Source of the DNA: Planctomycetota bacterium
GTDB taxonomy: Bacteria; Planctomycetota; Planctomycetia; Pirellulales; Lacipirellulaceae
DNA length: 13,913 bases
Direction of reading: 5' to 3'
Assembly: GCA_022614705.1 (NCBI GenBank)
Contig: JAKEIB010000233.1
Coordinates: 1-13,913, forward strand
Below are positions 1 through 7,123 of this stretch, in pieces. The notes under the pieces were generated by a model. The model was not told the origin of the DNA. It was given only the letters and a program-made list of their open reading frames with translations, and did no database searches. Both the position numbers and the translations under genes were made by a program. Numbering within the stretch: the stretch's first letter is position 1; each line of letters opens with the position of its first letter.

Positions 1-99
1 AGTCCGTTGAAAAACTGTGGCTGGCCTCTGTGAGGCCGGCTTTTCGTCGAGGATTCCGGGGTCACAGACCCCGGCTACAACATTTTTCAACGGGCTGCT
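1..99. repeat. Composite palindromic element with two internal hairpins
   Basis: Terminal inverted arms of 11 bp lie at 4-14 (CCGTTGAAAAA) and 83-93 (TTTTTCAACGG). Between them are two GC-rich hairpins. One is at 21-39 (CTGGCCTC/GAGGCCGG, loop TGT) and is followed by TTTT, so it could also end transcription arriving from the left. The other is at 56-74 (CCGGGGTC/GACCCCGG, loop ACA). Short terminal repeats around paired hairpins resemble a MITE or REP-type intergenic element. I infer that it is a dispersed repeat; this window alone cannot prove other copies. Confidence 0.55.
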
Positions 100-378
100 A
101 GTCCTGGCAAAATGCCCTTGACCCTCTCGGCGGGCAGCAGTAATTTCCCGCTCCTCATCTGCCAGGAACTGGCCGCCTCTCGGCAATTGACCTTTTCGGG
201 AAGAAACTTTCGCTGACCAGGGTCGCGGTTCGGTTCCACCTGATCCAACACTAGGGCGCGTTTGGGGCGCAAGGCTGCCCAATTGAATTGTAAGTGACAA
301 GCGATGAAACGCTGCGCCTCGCGATGCGCGGGGCCAATTGTCGGCGCACGCCACGCGCCCACGGAAGGAGAAGCGCGT
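100..378. other. Leader region upstream of the secretin gene
   Basis: No convincing gene lies here. An open frame on the minus strand (87-422) runs into the signal-peptide region of the secretin gene and has no family-like features, so it is probably fortuitous. An in-frame ATG at 304 would lengthen the secretin by 25 residues of Arg/Cys-rich sequence placed before a normal signal peptide, which argues against its use. I found no -35/-10 pair that I would defend. Confidence 0.4.
363..370 (+). promoter_or_regulatory. Ribosome binding site favouring the TTG start of the secretin
   Basis: GGAAGGAG ends 8 nt before TTG at 379 and 23 nt before ATG at 394. The spacing fits the TTG much better. The same GGAAGGAG with the same 8-nt spacing precedes the cysteine-rich gene at 7124. 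Confidence 0.5.
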
Positions 379-3300
379 TTGAGCGCTAGAACCATGCGAA
401 CGAAGTTGTCCGTTGCGAGCACGCTTTTCGCTGCGCTCTGCGTTACGCCCTATTGCGACGCGGCCCCCGCGAGCGGGTCGACGTCGGCTTCCGGCCGGGC
501 CCAATCGTCGGTCGTCAAGCCGATGACTCGCGACGACGTCGAGCTGATGCTCCGCGAGGCGCGCGCGGCGATCTCCAACGGAAAATTCGATGAAGCCGAG
601 AAGCTGGTGACGCGCGCCGAGAACGCTCGCATCCACTACTCGATGTTTCACTTCGGTCCGACGCCCGCCTCGGTGCGCCGCGAGTTGAACCGCGCTCGAC
701 GCACGGACGGTCCGGCCAATAATCGTGTCGCCGACGGCGAATCGTCCGCTTTCGCCGATTCCACGCAGCGCCAGCAATTGAACGCATTCGCCCAGCAAAG
801 TGACGCCGCAAGTCGCCGAGAGGTCGATCCGTTCACCGCCCGCAGCCTTGCGTCGGGCGCGAATTCGACGCCGCCAGGCGGTCCAACCGCGCAAAATGCG
901 TCGCCGAATCTGGCCGCCGATCCGTTGAACGGCGAACGTACGCCGCCAATCGGTCGGCCGCAGCGCCTGCCGTCGCTGAGCCAGACCGTGAGAAATCCGT
1001 TCGCCAAGCCGACTTCCGGCGAAGTCGCGCCGGCACGATATGAAGTCGACCCCGCGTTGGGAAGTTCGGGCGCTCAGCTCGTGCAGCACGAAAGCGAAGC
1101 ACCGAACAACGTGTCGTGGACGCTTCCCGGTTCGCAACCTGACCGGCCGGCGAACGGCGCCGTCCCAAATGTAACGGCGGGTCAACGAGATCCATCCGCC
1201 GGTTTGCCGACTGGCGCCGAGCGGTCTGGGGCGTCGCGGACTCCGCCCCAGGCACCCGCGCCCATCGCTTCCGGGGCGCAATCGATCTACGCGCCCAAGG
1301 ACCAAGCGTTAAGTCGGATGACCGAAGCCCGGCAGGCGCTCGATGCCGGAAACTTCGACGTGGCGGAGAAGCTCTCGCGCGAGGTGAGCGCGTTGGGCGT
1401 TTCCGAATCGGAGTTTTTGCCCAACGAAGATCGTCCGTCGATCTTGGCGTGGGACATCGTTCGCGCCAAGCAGAGTCGCGGCGCTCAACCAGCCGCGCCG
1501 TCTGCAGCGGCCGCACCTGCAGCGGCGCCGTCCACGCCGTCGCGCTACGCCGACCAACCGGCGCAACCTGTGGCGAGCAAGCTCGAAGTAACGCAATTCA
1601 CCGAGGCCCCCACGCCCAGCGCCGACGAGAATTCAACTCAGCCGCTTGACGGCGAGGAACTGCCGGCGCCGCTTTTCGGCTCCCCGATCAATACGCCGGA
1701 CGAACCTCTGAGCGTACCGGCCAATGAAGCCGCCCAACCGCCCCGGAAGTCGTCGTCGCTGATGGATGCGGCCGAAGAAACCGAGATGGTGCTGGCCCGC
1801 CAATTGTCGGCGGAAATCGGCAAGCGACAGTCCGAAGCGAAACGATTGCGCACGGAAGACCCAGAACGAGCGCTGACGATCCTCCACGAGGCGCAACAGC
1901 TCGTGAAGGATTCCAAGCTGCCCGAATCGTCGCAGCGCGAACTGCTCGGCCGGATCGATATCACGCTGAACGAAACGGAGCAGTATGTCAAACAGCACGG
2001 CGCGGATATCGAGCTCGATAAGCAAAACGAGGCGGTGCTGAGCGCGCTCGACCGCGACCGCGAATTGAAACGCAAGATCCAGCAGCAGATCGCCGAGGGC
2101 ATCGAAGAGTTTAACACGTTGCGCGACGAGCATCGCTATGCCGAGGCGGAAATCGTCGCACGCCGGCTGTTCGAAATCGCGCCTGAAGATCCCACCGTGT
2201 TGCAAGTCTTTCAGACCGCGAAGTTCATTCGCCGCGAGATGATGAACCGCGAGCTGGCCGACGCTCGCGAACAGGGTAACTGGGAAGCGTTCACCGACGT
2301 CGAGCGGGCGTCGATCACCAACGTCGGCGACGACAATCCGTTGACGTACGACAACAAGCGTTGGACTGACTTTGCAATGAAGCGCAAGGGGTCCAGGGAC
2401 CGTACGGATCGGCGCACCGAGCGCGAGCTGGAGATTGAGCAAAAGCTCAAGTCGCCCGTTCAGTTGCGCTACGAAGACGCTCCCTTAAGCCAGGTGGTTG
2501 ATGAGCTGTCGAAGTTGACCGGCGTCAACATCCACCTCGATCCCCGCGGCTTGAGTCAGGAGGCCGTCAACAGCGATACCACGGTGACGCTCAACCTCAC
2601 CAAGGAAATCTCGCTCGAGAGCGCGCTGAATCTTATTCTCGAACCGCTCCACTTGAGCTACGTCGTCAAGGACGATGTGCTCAAAATCACGAGCGAGCAG
2701 CTTCGCGACGGCGAAATCTACCCGGTTACGTACAATGTTTCGGACCTGGTGATTCCCATTCCGAACTTCGTTCCGAATAGCGACATCGGCTTGCAGGGAC
2801 TCATCAACGAGGCCCATGCGGCGGCCGGTCATGGTCAGCGCGGCATCGGCAGTTCGGGCCCGAGCGTCCTGGTGAATTCCCCCGGCCAGCAACCAAGCGC
2901 CACCGCCAATGGCAATGTCTTAGCCCAGCAGTTCAACGCCGCGCCAACCGCCGGCATGTCGCCGTCGACCGTGCCGATCGGCGCCGGCCCGGGCGGCATG
3001 GGCGCCGGCGCGAACGCCGATTTCGATTCGCTCATCGACCTGATCGTTTCCACCGTTTCGACCGATACGTGGGCCGAGAACGGCGGCGGCGAGGCGGAAA
3101 TTCGCCCGTTCCCCACGAACCTCAGCCTCGTTATCAGCCAGACGCAGGCCGTACATGAAGAGATCGCCGACCTGCTCGAACAGCTTCGTCGGCTGCAGGA
3201 TTTGCAAGTCACGATCGAAGTCCGCTTCATTCGGCTGAACGATAGCTTCTTCGAGCGGATTGGCATCGATTTCGACATGGACATCAACGACAACGGCGTC

Positions 3301-4197
3301 AACCCGGCTCAGATTCCAAACATACCGTTCCAACCGTTTGGGCCTGGTAGCAACACGGTCGGTCTTTTGCCGCCGGCCGGTGTCAATGTGTTCCCGAATT
3401 TTACGACGGACTTGGATATTCCGTTCCGCCAAGACGGCTTTAATCTCGCGCTGCCTCCGTTTGGTGGATACGACGCGAATTCCGCGGCGCGGTTTGGTTT
3501 TGCCATCCTGAGCGACATCGAGGCGTTCTTCCTGATCGAAGCCGCTCAGGGCGATCGTCGCACGAACGTGCTCAACGCGCCCAAGGTGACGCTGTTCAAC
3601 GGCCAGCAGGCCTTCGTGGCGGACGCCACGCAGCGGCCGTTCGTGGTCGGCGTGATTCCGGTCGTCGGCGAGTTCGCGGCCGCGCAGCAGCCGGTCATCG
3701 TGGTGCTCAACGAAGGCACGATGATGACGATTCAGGCGGTTGTGTCCGAGGACCGCCGCTACGTGCGAATGACGATCGTGCCGTTCTTCACGCAAATCGG
3801 TGACGTGGACGAGTTCACGTTCGAGGGGTCATCGTCGTCAACGAGCTCCAGCAGCTCGTCCGACGATAATCAAGACGGTAAAAACGAATCGAAGGACGAG
3901 AGCAAAGGGGAAACGCGCAGCGGCGTCACCGTGCAGTTGCCGTCCTTCTCGTTCGTATCCGTCGTGACCACGGTCAGCGTGCCCGACGGCGGCACCGTGC
4001 TGTTGGGCGGCATCAAGCGACTCAACGAAGGGCGAAACGAATTTGGCGTGCCGCTCTTGTCCAAAGTTCCTTACATCAACCGGCTCTTCCGCAACGTCGG
4101 CATCGGGCGGACCACCGACAGCCTGATGATGATGGTCACCCCACGCATCATCATCCAGGAAGAGGAAGAGCAACGCCTCGGCATCCAAGTGCCGTAG
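379..4197 (+). CDS. Secretin-family outer-membrane protein with long N-terminal extension (GspD/PilQ-like)
   Basis: This is a secretin, a multimeric gated channel of the outer membrane used by type II secretion or type IV pili. A TTG at 379 is chosen as start because GGAAGGAG at 363-370 sits 8 nt upstream. The first ATG at 394 (MRTKLSVASTLFAALC) also works, and both keep the signal peptide. Two related helical TPR-like repeats lie at about residues 54-107 and 310-365 (EARAAISNGKFDEAEKL and EARQALDAGNFDVAEKL). They are joined by Pro/Ala/Ser-rich linkers and followed by a charged helical region (about 470-690). An STN/N0-like domain covers about 692-775. The secretin core runs from about 1058 (NVLNAPKVTLFNGQQA) to the end, with the family motifs VPDGGTVLLGG and VPLLSKVPYINRLFR. 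A Ser/Asp/Lys-rich insert interrupts the core near 1151. The protein is about twice the usual PilQ/GspD length. No other secretion gene is visible, so the pathway is unassigned. The family call is firm; the exact role is not. Confidence 0.9.
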   Translation: MSARTMRTKLSVASTLFAALCVTPYCDAAPASGSTSASGRAQSSVVKPMTRDDVELMLREARAAISNGKFDEAEKLVTRAENARIHYSMFHFGPTPASVRRELNRARRTDGPANNRVADGESSAFADSTQRQQLNAFAQQSDAASRREVDPFTARSLASGANSTPPGGPTAQNASPNLAADPLNGERTPPIGRPQRLPSLSQTVRNPFAKPTSGEVAPARYEVDPALGSSGAQLVQHESEAPNNVSWTLPGSQPDRPANGAVPNVTAGQRDPSAGLPTGAERSGASRTPPQAPAPIASGAQSIYAPKDQALSRMTEARQALDAGNFDVAEKLSREVSALGVSESEFLPNEDRPSILAWDIVRAKQSRGAQPAAPSAAAAPAAAPSTPSRYADQPAQPVASKLEVTQFTEAPTPSADENSTQPLDGEELPAPLFGSPINTPDEPLSVPANEAAQPPRKSSSLMDAAEETEMVLARQLSAEIGKRQSEAKRLRTEDPERALTILHEAQQLVKDSKLPESSQRELLGRIDITLNETEQYVKQHGADIELDKQNEAVLSALDRDRELKRKIQQQIAEGIEEFNTLRDEHRYAEAEIVARRLFEIAPEDPTVLQVFQTAKFIRREMMNRELADAREQGNWEAFTDVERASITNVGDDNPLTYDNKRWTDFAMKRKGSRDRTDRRTERELEIEQKLKSPVQLRYEDAPLSQVVDELSKLTGVNIHLDPRGLSQEAVNSDTTVTLNLTKEISLESALNLILEPLHLSYVVKDDVLKITSEQLRDGEIYPVTYNVSDLVIPIPNFVPNSDIGLQGLINEAHAAAGHGQRGIGSSGPSVLVNSPGQQPSATANGNVLAQQFNAAPTAGMSPSTVPIGAGPGGMGAGANADFDSLIDLIVSTVSTDTWAENGGGEAEIRPFPTNLSLVISQTQAVHEEIADLLEQLRRLQDLQVTIEVRFIRLNDSFFERIGIDFDMDINDNGVNPAQIPNIPFQPFGPGSNTVGLLPPAGVNVFPNFTTDLDIPFRQDGFNLALPPFGGYDANSAARFGFAILSDIEAFFLIEAAQGDRRTNVLNAPKVTLFNGQQAFVADATQRPFVVGVIPVVGEFAAAQQPVIVVLNEGTMMTIQAVVSEDRRYVRMTIVPFFTQIGDVDEFTFEGSSSSTSSSSSSDDNQDGKNESKDESKGETRSGVTVQLPSFSFVSVVTTVSVPDGGTVLLGGIKRLNEGRNEFGVPLLSKVPYINRLFRNVGIGRTTDSLMMMVTPRIIIQEEEEQRLGIQVP

Positions 4198-4200
4198 GAC

Positions 4201-4225
4201 GGTCGAGAGTCAAGGGTCGAGAGTC
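4201..4225. repeat. Short direct repeat after the secretin stop
   Basis: GGTCGAGAGTC occurs at 4201-4211 and again at 4215-4225 (period 14), with a degenerate continuation (GTCGAAAG). It looks like a small simple-sequence expansion in the gap before the DUF423 gene. No function is evident. Confidence 0.45.
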
Positions 4226-4284
4226 GAAAGCCAGACTTTTGTCGACCGCTTGCGGCGTAGCGAATCGTCGCCTAACCTGTGCCC

Positions 4285-4698
4285 ATGACATCCCTTACCC
4301 GACGCTGGATCGCCATCGGCGCCGTCCTCGGCGCGATCGGCGTCGCGCTGGGCGCGTTCGGCGCGCACGGCCTGTCCGAGTATTTGAAGAGCATCGGCTA
4401 TGCCGGCGATGACCTTGTCCGCCGGCTCGAAATTTTCGACACGGCCGTGCGCTACCAATTGCTGCATGCCTTAGCGATTGTCCTCGTCGGCCTTGCACTG
4501 CAACTGCGCGTCTCAGTTCCGTGGCGTTTCGCCGCCTGGGCGTTTCTCATCGGCATCGCCCTGTTCAGCGGACTGCTCAAAGTGCTCACGTTCGCCGGCC
4601 AGCAATGGAACTGGCTCGGCGCAATCGTCCCCTTGGGCGGCATCTCGATGATCGTCGGCTGGCTCGCGGTAGCGATGGGCGCACTCAGAAAGTCATGA
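4285..4698 (+). CDS. DUF423 family small integral membrane protein
   Basis: The 137-residue protein has four predicted membrane segments: about residues 7-28, 52-70, 78-100 and 108-134. Family features are visible: GAFGAHGL after the first segment, YQLLHALAIVLVG in the second, LFSGLL in the third, and PLGGISMIVGW in the fourth. This matches DUF423 (YwdK/YgdD-like) proteins of the inner membrane, whose biochemical function is unknown. ATG 4285 is preferred; a GTG at 4279 would add two residues. No clear Shine-Dalgarno sequence precedes it. It lies 87 bp after the secretin stop in the same direction and could be co-transcribed, but nothing links the two functionally. Length is typical of the family. 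Confidence 0.85.
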   Translation: MTSLTRRWIAIGAVLGAIGVALGAFGAHGLSEYLKSIGYAGDDLVRRLEIFDTAVRYQLLHALAIVLVGLALQLRVSVPWRFAAWAFLIGIALFSGLLKVLTFAGQQWNWLGAIVPLGGISMIVGWLAVAMGALRKS

Positions 4699-4706
4699 GC
4701 GAGTCC

Positions 4707-4740
4707 AGCCGCTTGCGGTTTCGCTAAGCCGCAAGCGGCT
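4707..4740. repeat. Perfect 12-bp hairpin repeat between convergent genes
   Basis: AGCCGCTTGCGG (4707-4718) pairs with CCGCAAGCGGCT (4729-4740). The stem can extend by three more pairs, leaving a 4-nt loop (CGCT). It starts 9 bp after the DUF423 stop, where a transcript end is expected, but has no T-run on either strand. It may be a dispersed palindrome co-opted as a 3' end for the transcript. Confidence 0.6.
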
Positions 4741-4819
4741 GAAGTGCCGGAACTAAAGAAGACCGCGGACGCCCGGTCGCCGCGACGACCGAACGTCCCC
4801 CGGACACCAAGGGGGCAGT

Positions 4820-4870
4820 GTAGTCTTCCCGCTCCGCGGGAAGATTCCTCTCGCGGAGCGAGAGGACTAC
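4820..4870. repeat. Two-hairpin palindromic element closed by GTAGTC/GACTAC
   Basis: Outer arms GTAGTC (4820-4825) and GACTAC (4865-4870) enclose two stem-loops. The first is TCTTCCCGC/GCGGGAAGA (4824-4844) and the second is CCTCTCGC/GCGAGAGG (4847-4865). The core GCTCCGCG is repeated inverted as CGCGGAGC, so the element can also fold as one long arm. It ends 5 bp beyond the stop codon of the minus-strand sigma factor and so probably forms the 3' end of that transcript. Confidence 0.6.
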
Positions 4871-4875
4871 GCTCT

Positions 4876-5454
4876 TCACACGGCCGCCGCCGTTTCCAGC
4901 TGCCGCGCCAATCGCTTCCGCGCGACGTGCAGTCGGCGCTTGATCGTGCCGATCGGCGCTTCAAACGATGCGCTCATCTGCGAAATCGACTCGCCGCGGA
5001 CGTAGAACGCCTCGAGCGTGTGTCGATCGAGGTCGCCCAGCCGCGCCAGGCCGCCGCGAACCTGGACCGCCCGCTCGTTCGCCAGCGCGGCGTCCAGCGG
5101 CGTCGTCGACTCGATGCAAGTCGCGTCGAGCGTATGCGGCTCGGTTGTGATCATCGGCGCCCGGCGAACCTGCCGGTTGATCGCCATCCGCACCGTGATC
5201 GACCGCAACCAGCCACCGAACGCGGCCGGCACCTTGAGCTGCTCGATCTTCTGCATCGCCTTGACGAGCACTTCCTGGCACAGCTCCTGGGCCTCGCTAT
5301 GGTCGCCGAGCCGGCGCATCGCGATCGCGTAGACCATCGGCTCGAACCGCGTGGCCAGCTCGCCGAACGCGTCGCGATCGCCGGCTTGCGCGGCCTCGAC
5401 CAGAAACTCGAGTGATTCGGGCTCGTCTTCGATTTCGCACAGTAAAGTGGTCAT
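4876..5454 (-). CDS. ECF-type RNA polymerase sigma-70 factor
   Basis: The 192-residue protein has the two-domain layout of extracytoplasmic-function sigma factors, which direct RNA polymerase to a stress or envelope regulon. Region 2 covers about residues 27-98, with AFGELATRFEPMVYAIAMR, then SEAQELCQEVLVKAMQKI (promoter -10 recognition), then GGWLRSITVRMAINRQVRR. Region 4 covers about 130-185 and ends in a helix-turn-helix (ISQMSASFEAPIGTIKRRLH) with the usual RKRLARQLE tail. The start is the first ATG of the frame; only a weak GAGAGAG precedes it. The gene converges on DUF423. No anti-sigma factor is recognisable next to it, although the doubtful reading frame at 5650-5940 lies upstream in the same frame. 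The family is clear; the regulon is unknown. Confidence 0.88.
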   Translation of the reverse strand: MTTLLCEIEDEPESLEFLVEAAQAGDRDAFGELATRFEPMVYAIAMRRLGDHSEAQELCQEVLVKAMQKIEQLKVPAAFGGWLRSITVRMAINRQVRRAPMITTEPHTLDATCIESTTPLDAALANERAVQVRGGLARLGDLDRHTLEAFYVRGESISQMSASFEAPIGTIKRRLHVARKRLARQLETAAAV

Positions 5455-5649
5455 GGCTCTCTCATATTTCTCAAGCGTGACTTGTTTCCTCTCAGCGAGT
5501 TGGGTCGTCCCCGACCCCGTTTTCAGAACATCAAGCCCGCGTCGGTCGAATGCCAGCGAAAACGCAAAAGCATCACGACCGGAGGGCTCGCTCAGTCGGC
5601 GGCGAAGATTGTCACTGATCGTGCTGGCCGCGTTTGCGGCCGCGTCCGA

Positions 5650-5940
5650 TCAGCGGACGCCGACTGTGCCGGGGTCTACGACGACTCCCGACATCGTCGC
5701 CGCGGCGACCTCGCGGCGCTGGAAGCGACTGCCCGAATAACTCGGACACGTCGCCGTCGCGGGCGTCATCGTCGCCGGCATGCGCTTTAGCGCGCGCCAT
5801 GCGCCGAGGCGCAAGGAGAGGCGGCGCGCGAGTTTGGCAATAAGAACGCGCAGCGCCGATCGATGCGTGCCTTCGACGGCAATCGCTTGGCCATGATGGA
5901 TGGTGCCAAGAATCGTGCTGTCGAAGTGATTGGATCGCAT
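5650..5940 (-). CDS. Possible small hypothetical protein upstream of the ECF sigma factor
   Basis: I do not recognise this 96-residue frame. It begins with ATG preceded by GAGGAA ending 3-5 nt upstream, a credible ribosome binding site. Residues 1-55 look protein-like and basic (RSALRVLIAKLARRLSLRLG). The second half is a less convincing Thr/Ser/Ala-rich sequence. After its TGA (5650-5652) the same frame stays open for 65 codons and runs into the ATG of the sigma factor. It could be a short leader protein, a decayed 5' extension, or chance. Overlapping frames on both strands are less protein-like. Confidence 0.3.
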   Translation of the reverse strand: MRSNHFDSTILGTIHHGQAIAVEGTHRSALRVLIAKLARRLSLRLGAWRALKRMPATMTPATATCPSYSGSRFQRREVAAATMSGVVVDPGTVGVR

Positions 5941-5989
5941 CGTTTCCTCGCTGCGCTATCGCGCCGCTTGAAAGAGAACCTGAACCTAC

Positions 5990-6059
5990 TGTCATCCTGA
6001 GCGAAGCGAAGGATCTTGCGTATTAACGGGCCAGATTCTTCGCTTCGCCCAGAATGACA
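5990..6059. repeat. Long inverted repeat with 27-bp arms
   Basis: Arms at 5990-6016 and 6033-6059 match at 24 of 27 positions, with the core GCGAAGCGAA/TTCGCTTCGC and ends TGTCAT/ATGACA. The 16-bp spacer has no coding signs. This is the widespread TGTCATYCTGAGCGAAGCGAAG-type intergenic palindrome. It lies about 50 bp upstream of the small reading frame at 5650-5940. Confidence 0.7.
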
Positions 6060-6278
6060 AAACTACGGGGCGGCGGTCATTTAACGACCACCTAACCCAA
6101 GCTTCTCATGGGGCCCGATCGGAGTCAAGCGAACGACTCGGCCGGTTGTGCCGACTCTGCCGTGCCGCTTTAGACCCCACTCCGAGCACCCCTTAGACAT
6201 TGGCGTCGGACAATCGGTTCGCGGCAGATGGCGAAAAATCCGAAAAATCGCGAAATGAGCCTGAAATCCAAACAGATA

Positions 6279-6338
6279 GCCACAAAAAGGCACGAAAAGA
6301 CACGAAGATTTTTGAGTCTTTTTGTGCCTTTTCGTGGC
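6279..6338. repeat. Inverted repeat with 22-bp arms (GCCACAAAAAGGCAC type)
   Basis: Arms at 6279-6300 and 6317-6338 match at 20 of 22 positions. They are A-rich/T-rich and begin GCCAC and end GTGGC. The two mismatches are a reciprocal A/G exchange between the arms, and G-U pairs can bridge them in RNA. It is a typical dispersed intergenic palindrome and stands out by base composition from the GC-rich surroundings. Confidence 0.65.
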
Positions 6339-6387
6339 AATTCAATTCCGCAAAGCACTGTTAAGACAGTAAACGTCAAATCCGGTT

Positions 6388-6603
6388 TCAGATCTCGTAG
6401 TCGTAGAAGTCTGGATTGAAAAGCTTGTCCAACTCGTGGTCCTCAATCGCCCGATTCTTGGCCGCCTGGTAGATGTCCATCATTTGCACGGCAAGCGGCT
6501 GGCGGTTGGCCGGACGATCTTCGCGAGCGGCGGCCAGAAGCGCCAAGCTGATTGACGGTACGCCAATGCTCGGAACGAAGCCATTAATTCGGTTTTGGAA
6601 CAT
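6388..6603 (-). pseudogene. Probable 3' remnant of an unrecognised gene
   Basis: The 71-residue frame (from ATG at 6601-6603) has a protein-like sequence, for example LAVQMMDIYQAAKNRAIED followed by an acidic and aromatic C-terminus (FNPDFYDYEI). Upstream of the ATG the frame stays open back to a TAA near 6705 with no start codon. The residues just before the ATG (PIPINKVKLAPLAGAD) look continuous with the rest. This suggests a longer gene lost its 5' part, perhaps at the GC-rich palindromic stretch at about 6659-6683. I cannot name the family. A short intact gene starting at 6603 is the alternative. Confidence 0.4.
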
Positions 6604-6743
6604 GTCGGCCCCAGCTAGCGGCGCAAGCTTTACTTTGTTGATCGGTATTGGAGAGATCGGCGGACCACGGCAGGTTCGCCGCCTAAATCCGATTTGTACG
6701 CGTTAGTCTGTTTATCCTGTCTGGAACAGGCAGTCCGGCCGCC

Positions 6744-6793
6744 GGGGACTGGCTCATTTTGCGGAGTCTCCGCAGCAAAATGTGCCTGTCCCC
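6744..6793. repeat. Inverted repeat with GGGGACT...AGTCTCC/CTGTCCCC arms
   Basis: Left arm 6744-6766 (beginning GGGGACTGGCTCATTTTGC) pairs imperfectly with right arm 6768-6793 (ending GCAAAATGTGCCTGTCCCC). The centre GCGGAG-T-CTCCGC is perfect. It is a dispersed-type palindrome standing in otherwise gene-free DNA. Confidence 0.6.
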
Positions 6794-7107
6794 TTTGAAA
6801 ACTCCCAAGTTCCACATTTTGCCGCGGACGCTTGCATCCATCCATATTCATCACGCAATCCAGATGCCGCACTTAAGTCAATTCCGCCCGGTACTTTCAC
6901 TGCAAGCTGAGATTGACCCATTCTATTCTTTCGGAATACAACGACCGCCAGCGCTCACCCATGAACCGGGAGGCTTTATCCTTGATTGGCGACGCTGACT
7001 GGACGGCCGGAAGTTTCGCAATAAAACCGCCGATCGCGAGCTGACTGTGGCCTTATCGATGGAAGCTAGCTTCCTTCCCACGATCGCCGCTTGTCGATTG
7101 GCCATTT
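6794..7107. other. Gene-free stretch upstream of the cysteine-rich gene
   Basis: I see no supportable gene. The plus-strand frame 6759-6998 begins inside the palindrome at 6744-6793 and shows no family-like sequence. The promoter of the cysteine-rich gene should lie here, but I cannot identify a clear -35/-10 pair. Confidence 0.4.
7061..7074. promoter_or_regulatory. 14-bp perfect palindrome upstream of the cysteine-rich gene, possible operator
   Basis: GGAAGCTAGCTTCC is self-complementary and lies 50 bp before the ATG at 7124. The position would suit a repressor or activator site or a 5' UTR structure. A perfect 14-mer palindrome can occur by chance, so this is a weak call. Confidence 0.25.
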
Positions 7108-7115
7108 GGAAGGAG
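7108..7115 (+). promoter_or_regulatory. Ribosome binding site of the cysteine-rich gene
   Basis: GGAAGGAG ends 8 nt before ATG 7124. It decides the start against an in-frame TTG at 7091, which would add 11 residues and place this motif inside the coding sequence. Confidence 0.7.
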
Positions 7116-7123
7116 TCTGCGTT

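Larger units (their letters stand above)
5941..6387. other. Non-coding stretch carrying two inverted repeats
   Basis: Apart from the palindromes at 5990-6059 and 6279-6338, I see no supportable gene. Short frames here (such as 6081-6293 on the minus strand) run through the repeat arms, and their sequences do not look like proteins. Confidence 0.5.

Noticed and set aside
304..378. ATG 304 as the start of the secretin
   Set aside because: It would place 25 Arg/Cys-rich residues in front of a normal signal peptide and has no ribosome binding site, whereas TTG 379 has an excellent one.
87..422. A 111-residue minus-strand frame at the left end
   Set aside because: It overlaps the signal-peptide region of the secretin gene and begins beside a palindromic element. 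It has no recognisable domain, and the opposite strand explains the overlap better.
5650..5652. TGA read as selenocysteine or read through to fuse the small frame with the sigma factor
   Set aside because: No SECIS-like structure was recognised and the sigma factor is complete from its own ATG. ECF factors do not need such an extension.
5612..5995. A 127-residue minus-strand frame behind the sigma factor
   Set aside because: Arg/Ser/His-rich translation typical of a shadow frame; it overlaps the frame 5650-5940, which has a better ribosome binding site and composition.
5990..6338. CRISPR-like array from the closely placed repeats
   Set aside because: The repeats are inverted arms of two different families, each present once, with no regular spacers and no cas genes.
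6759..6998. A 79-residue plus-strand frame
   Set aside because: It starts inside the palindrome at 6744-6793, has no ribosome binding site, and its sequence resembles no protein family.
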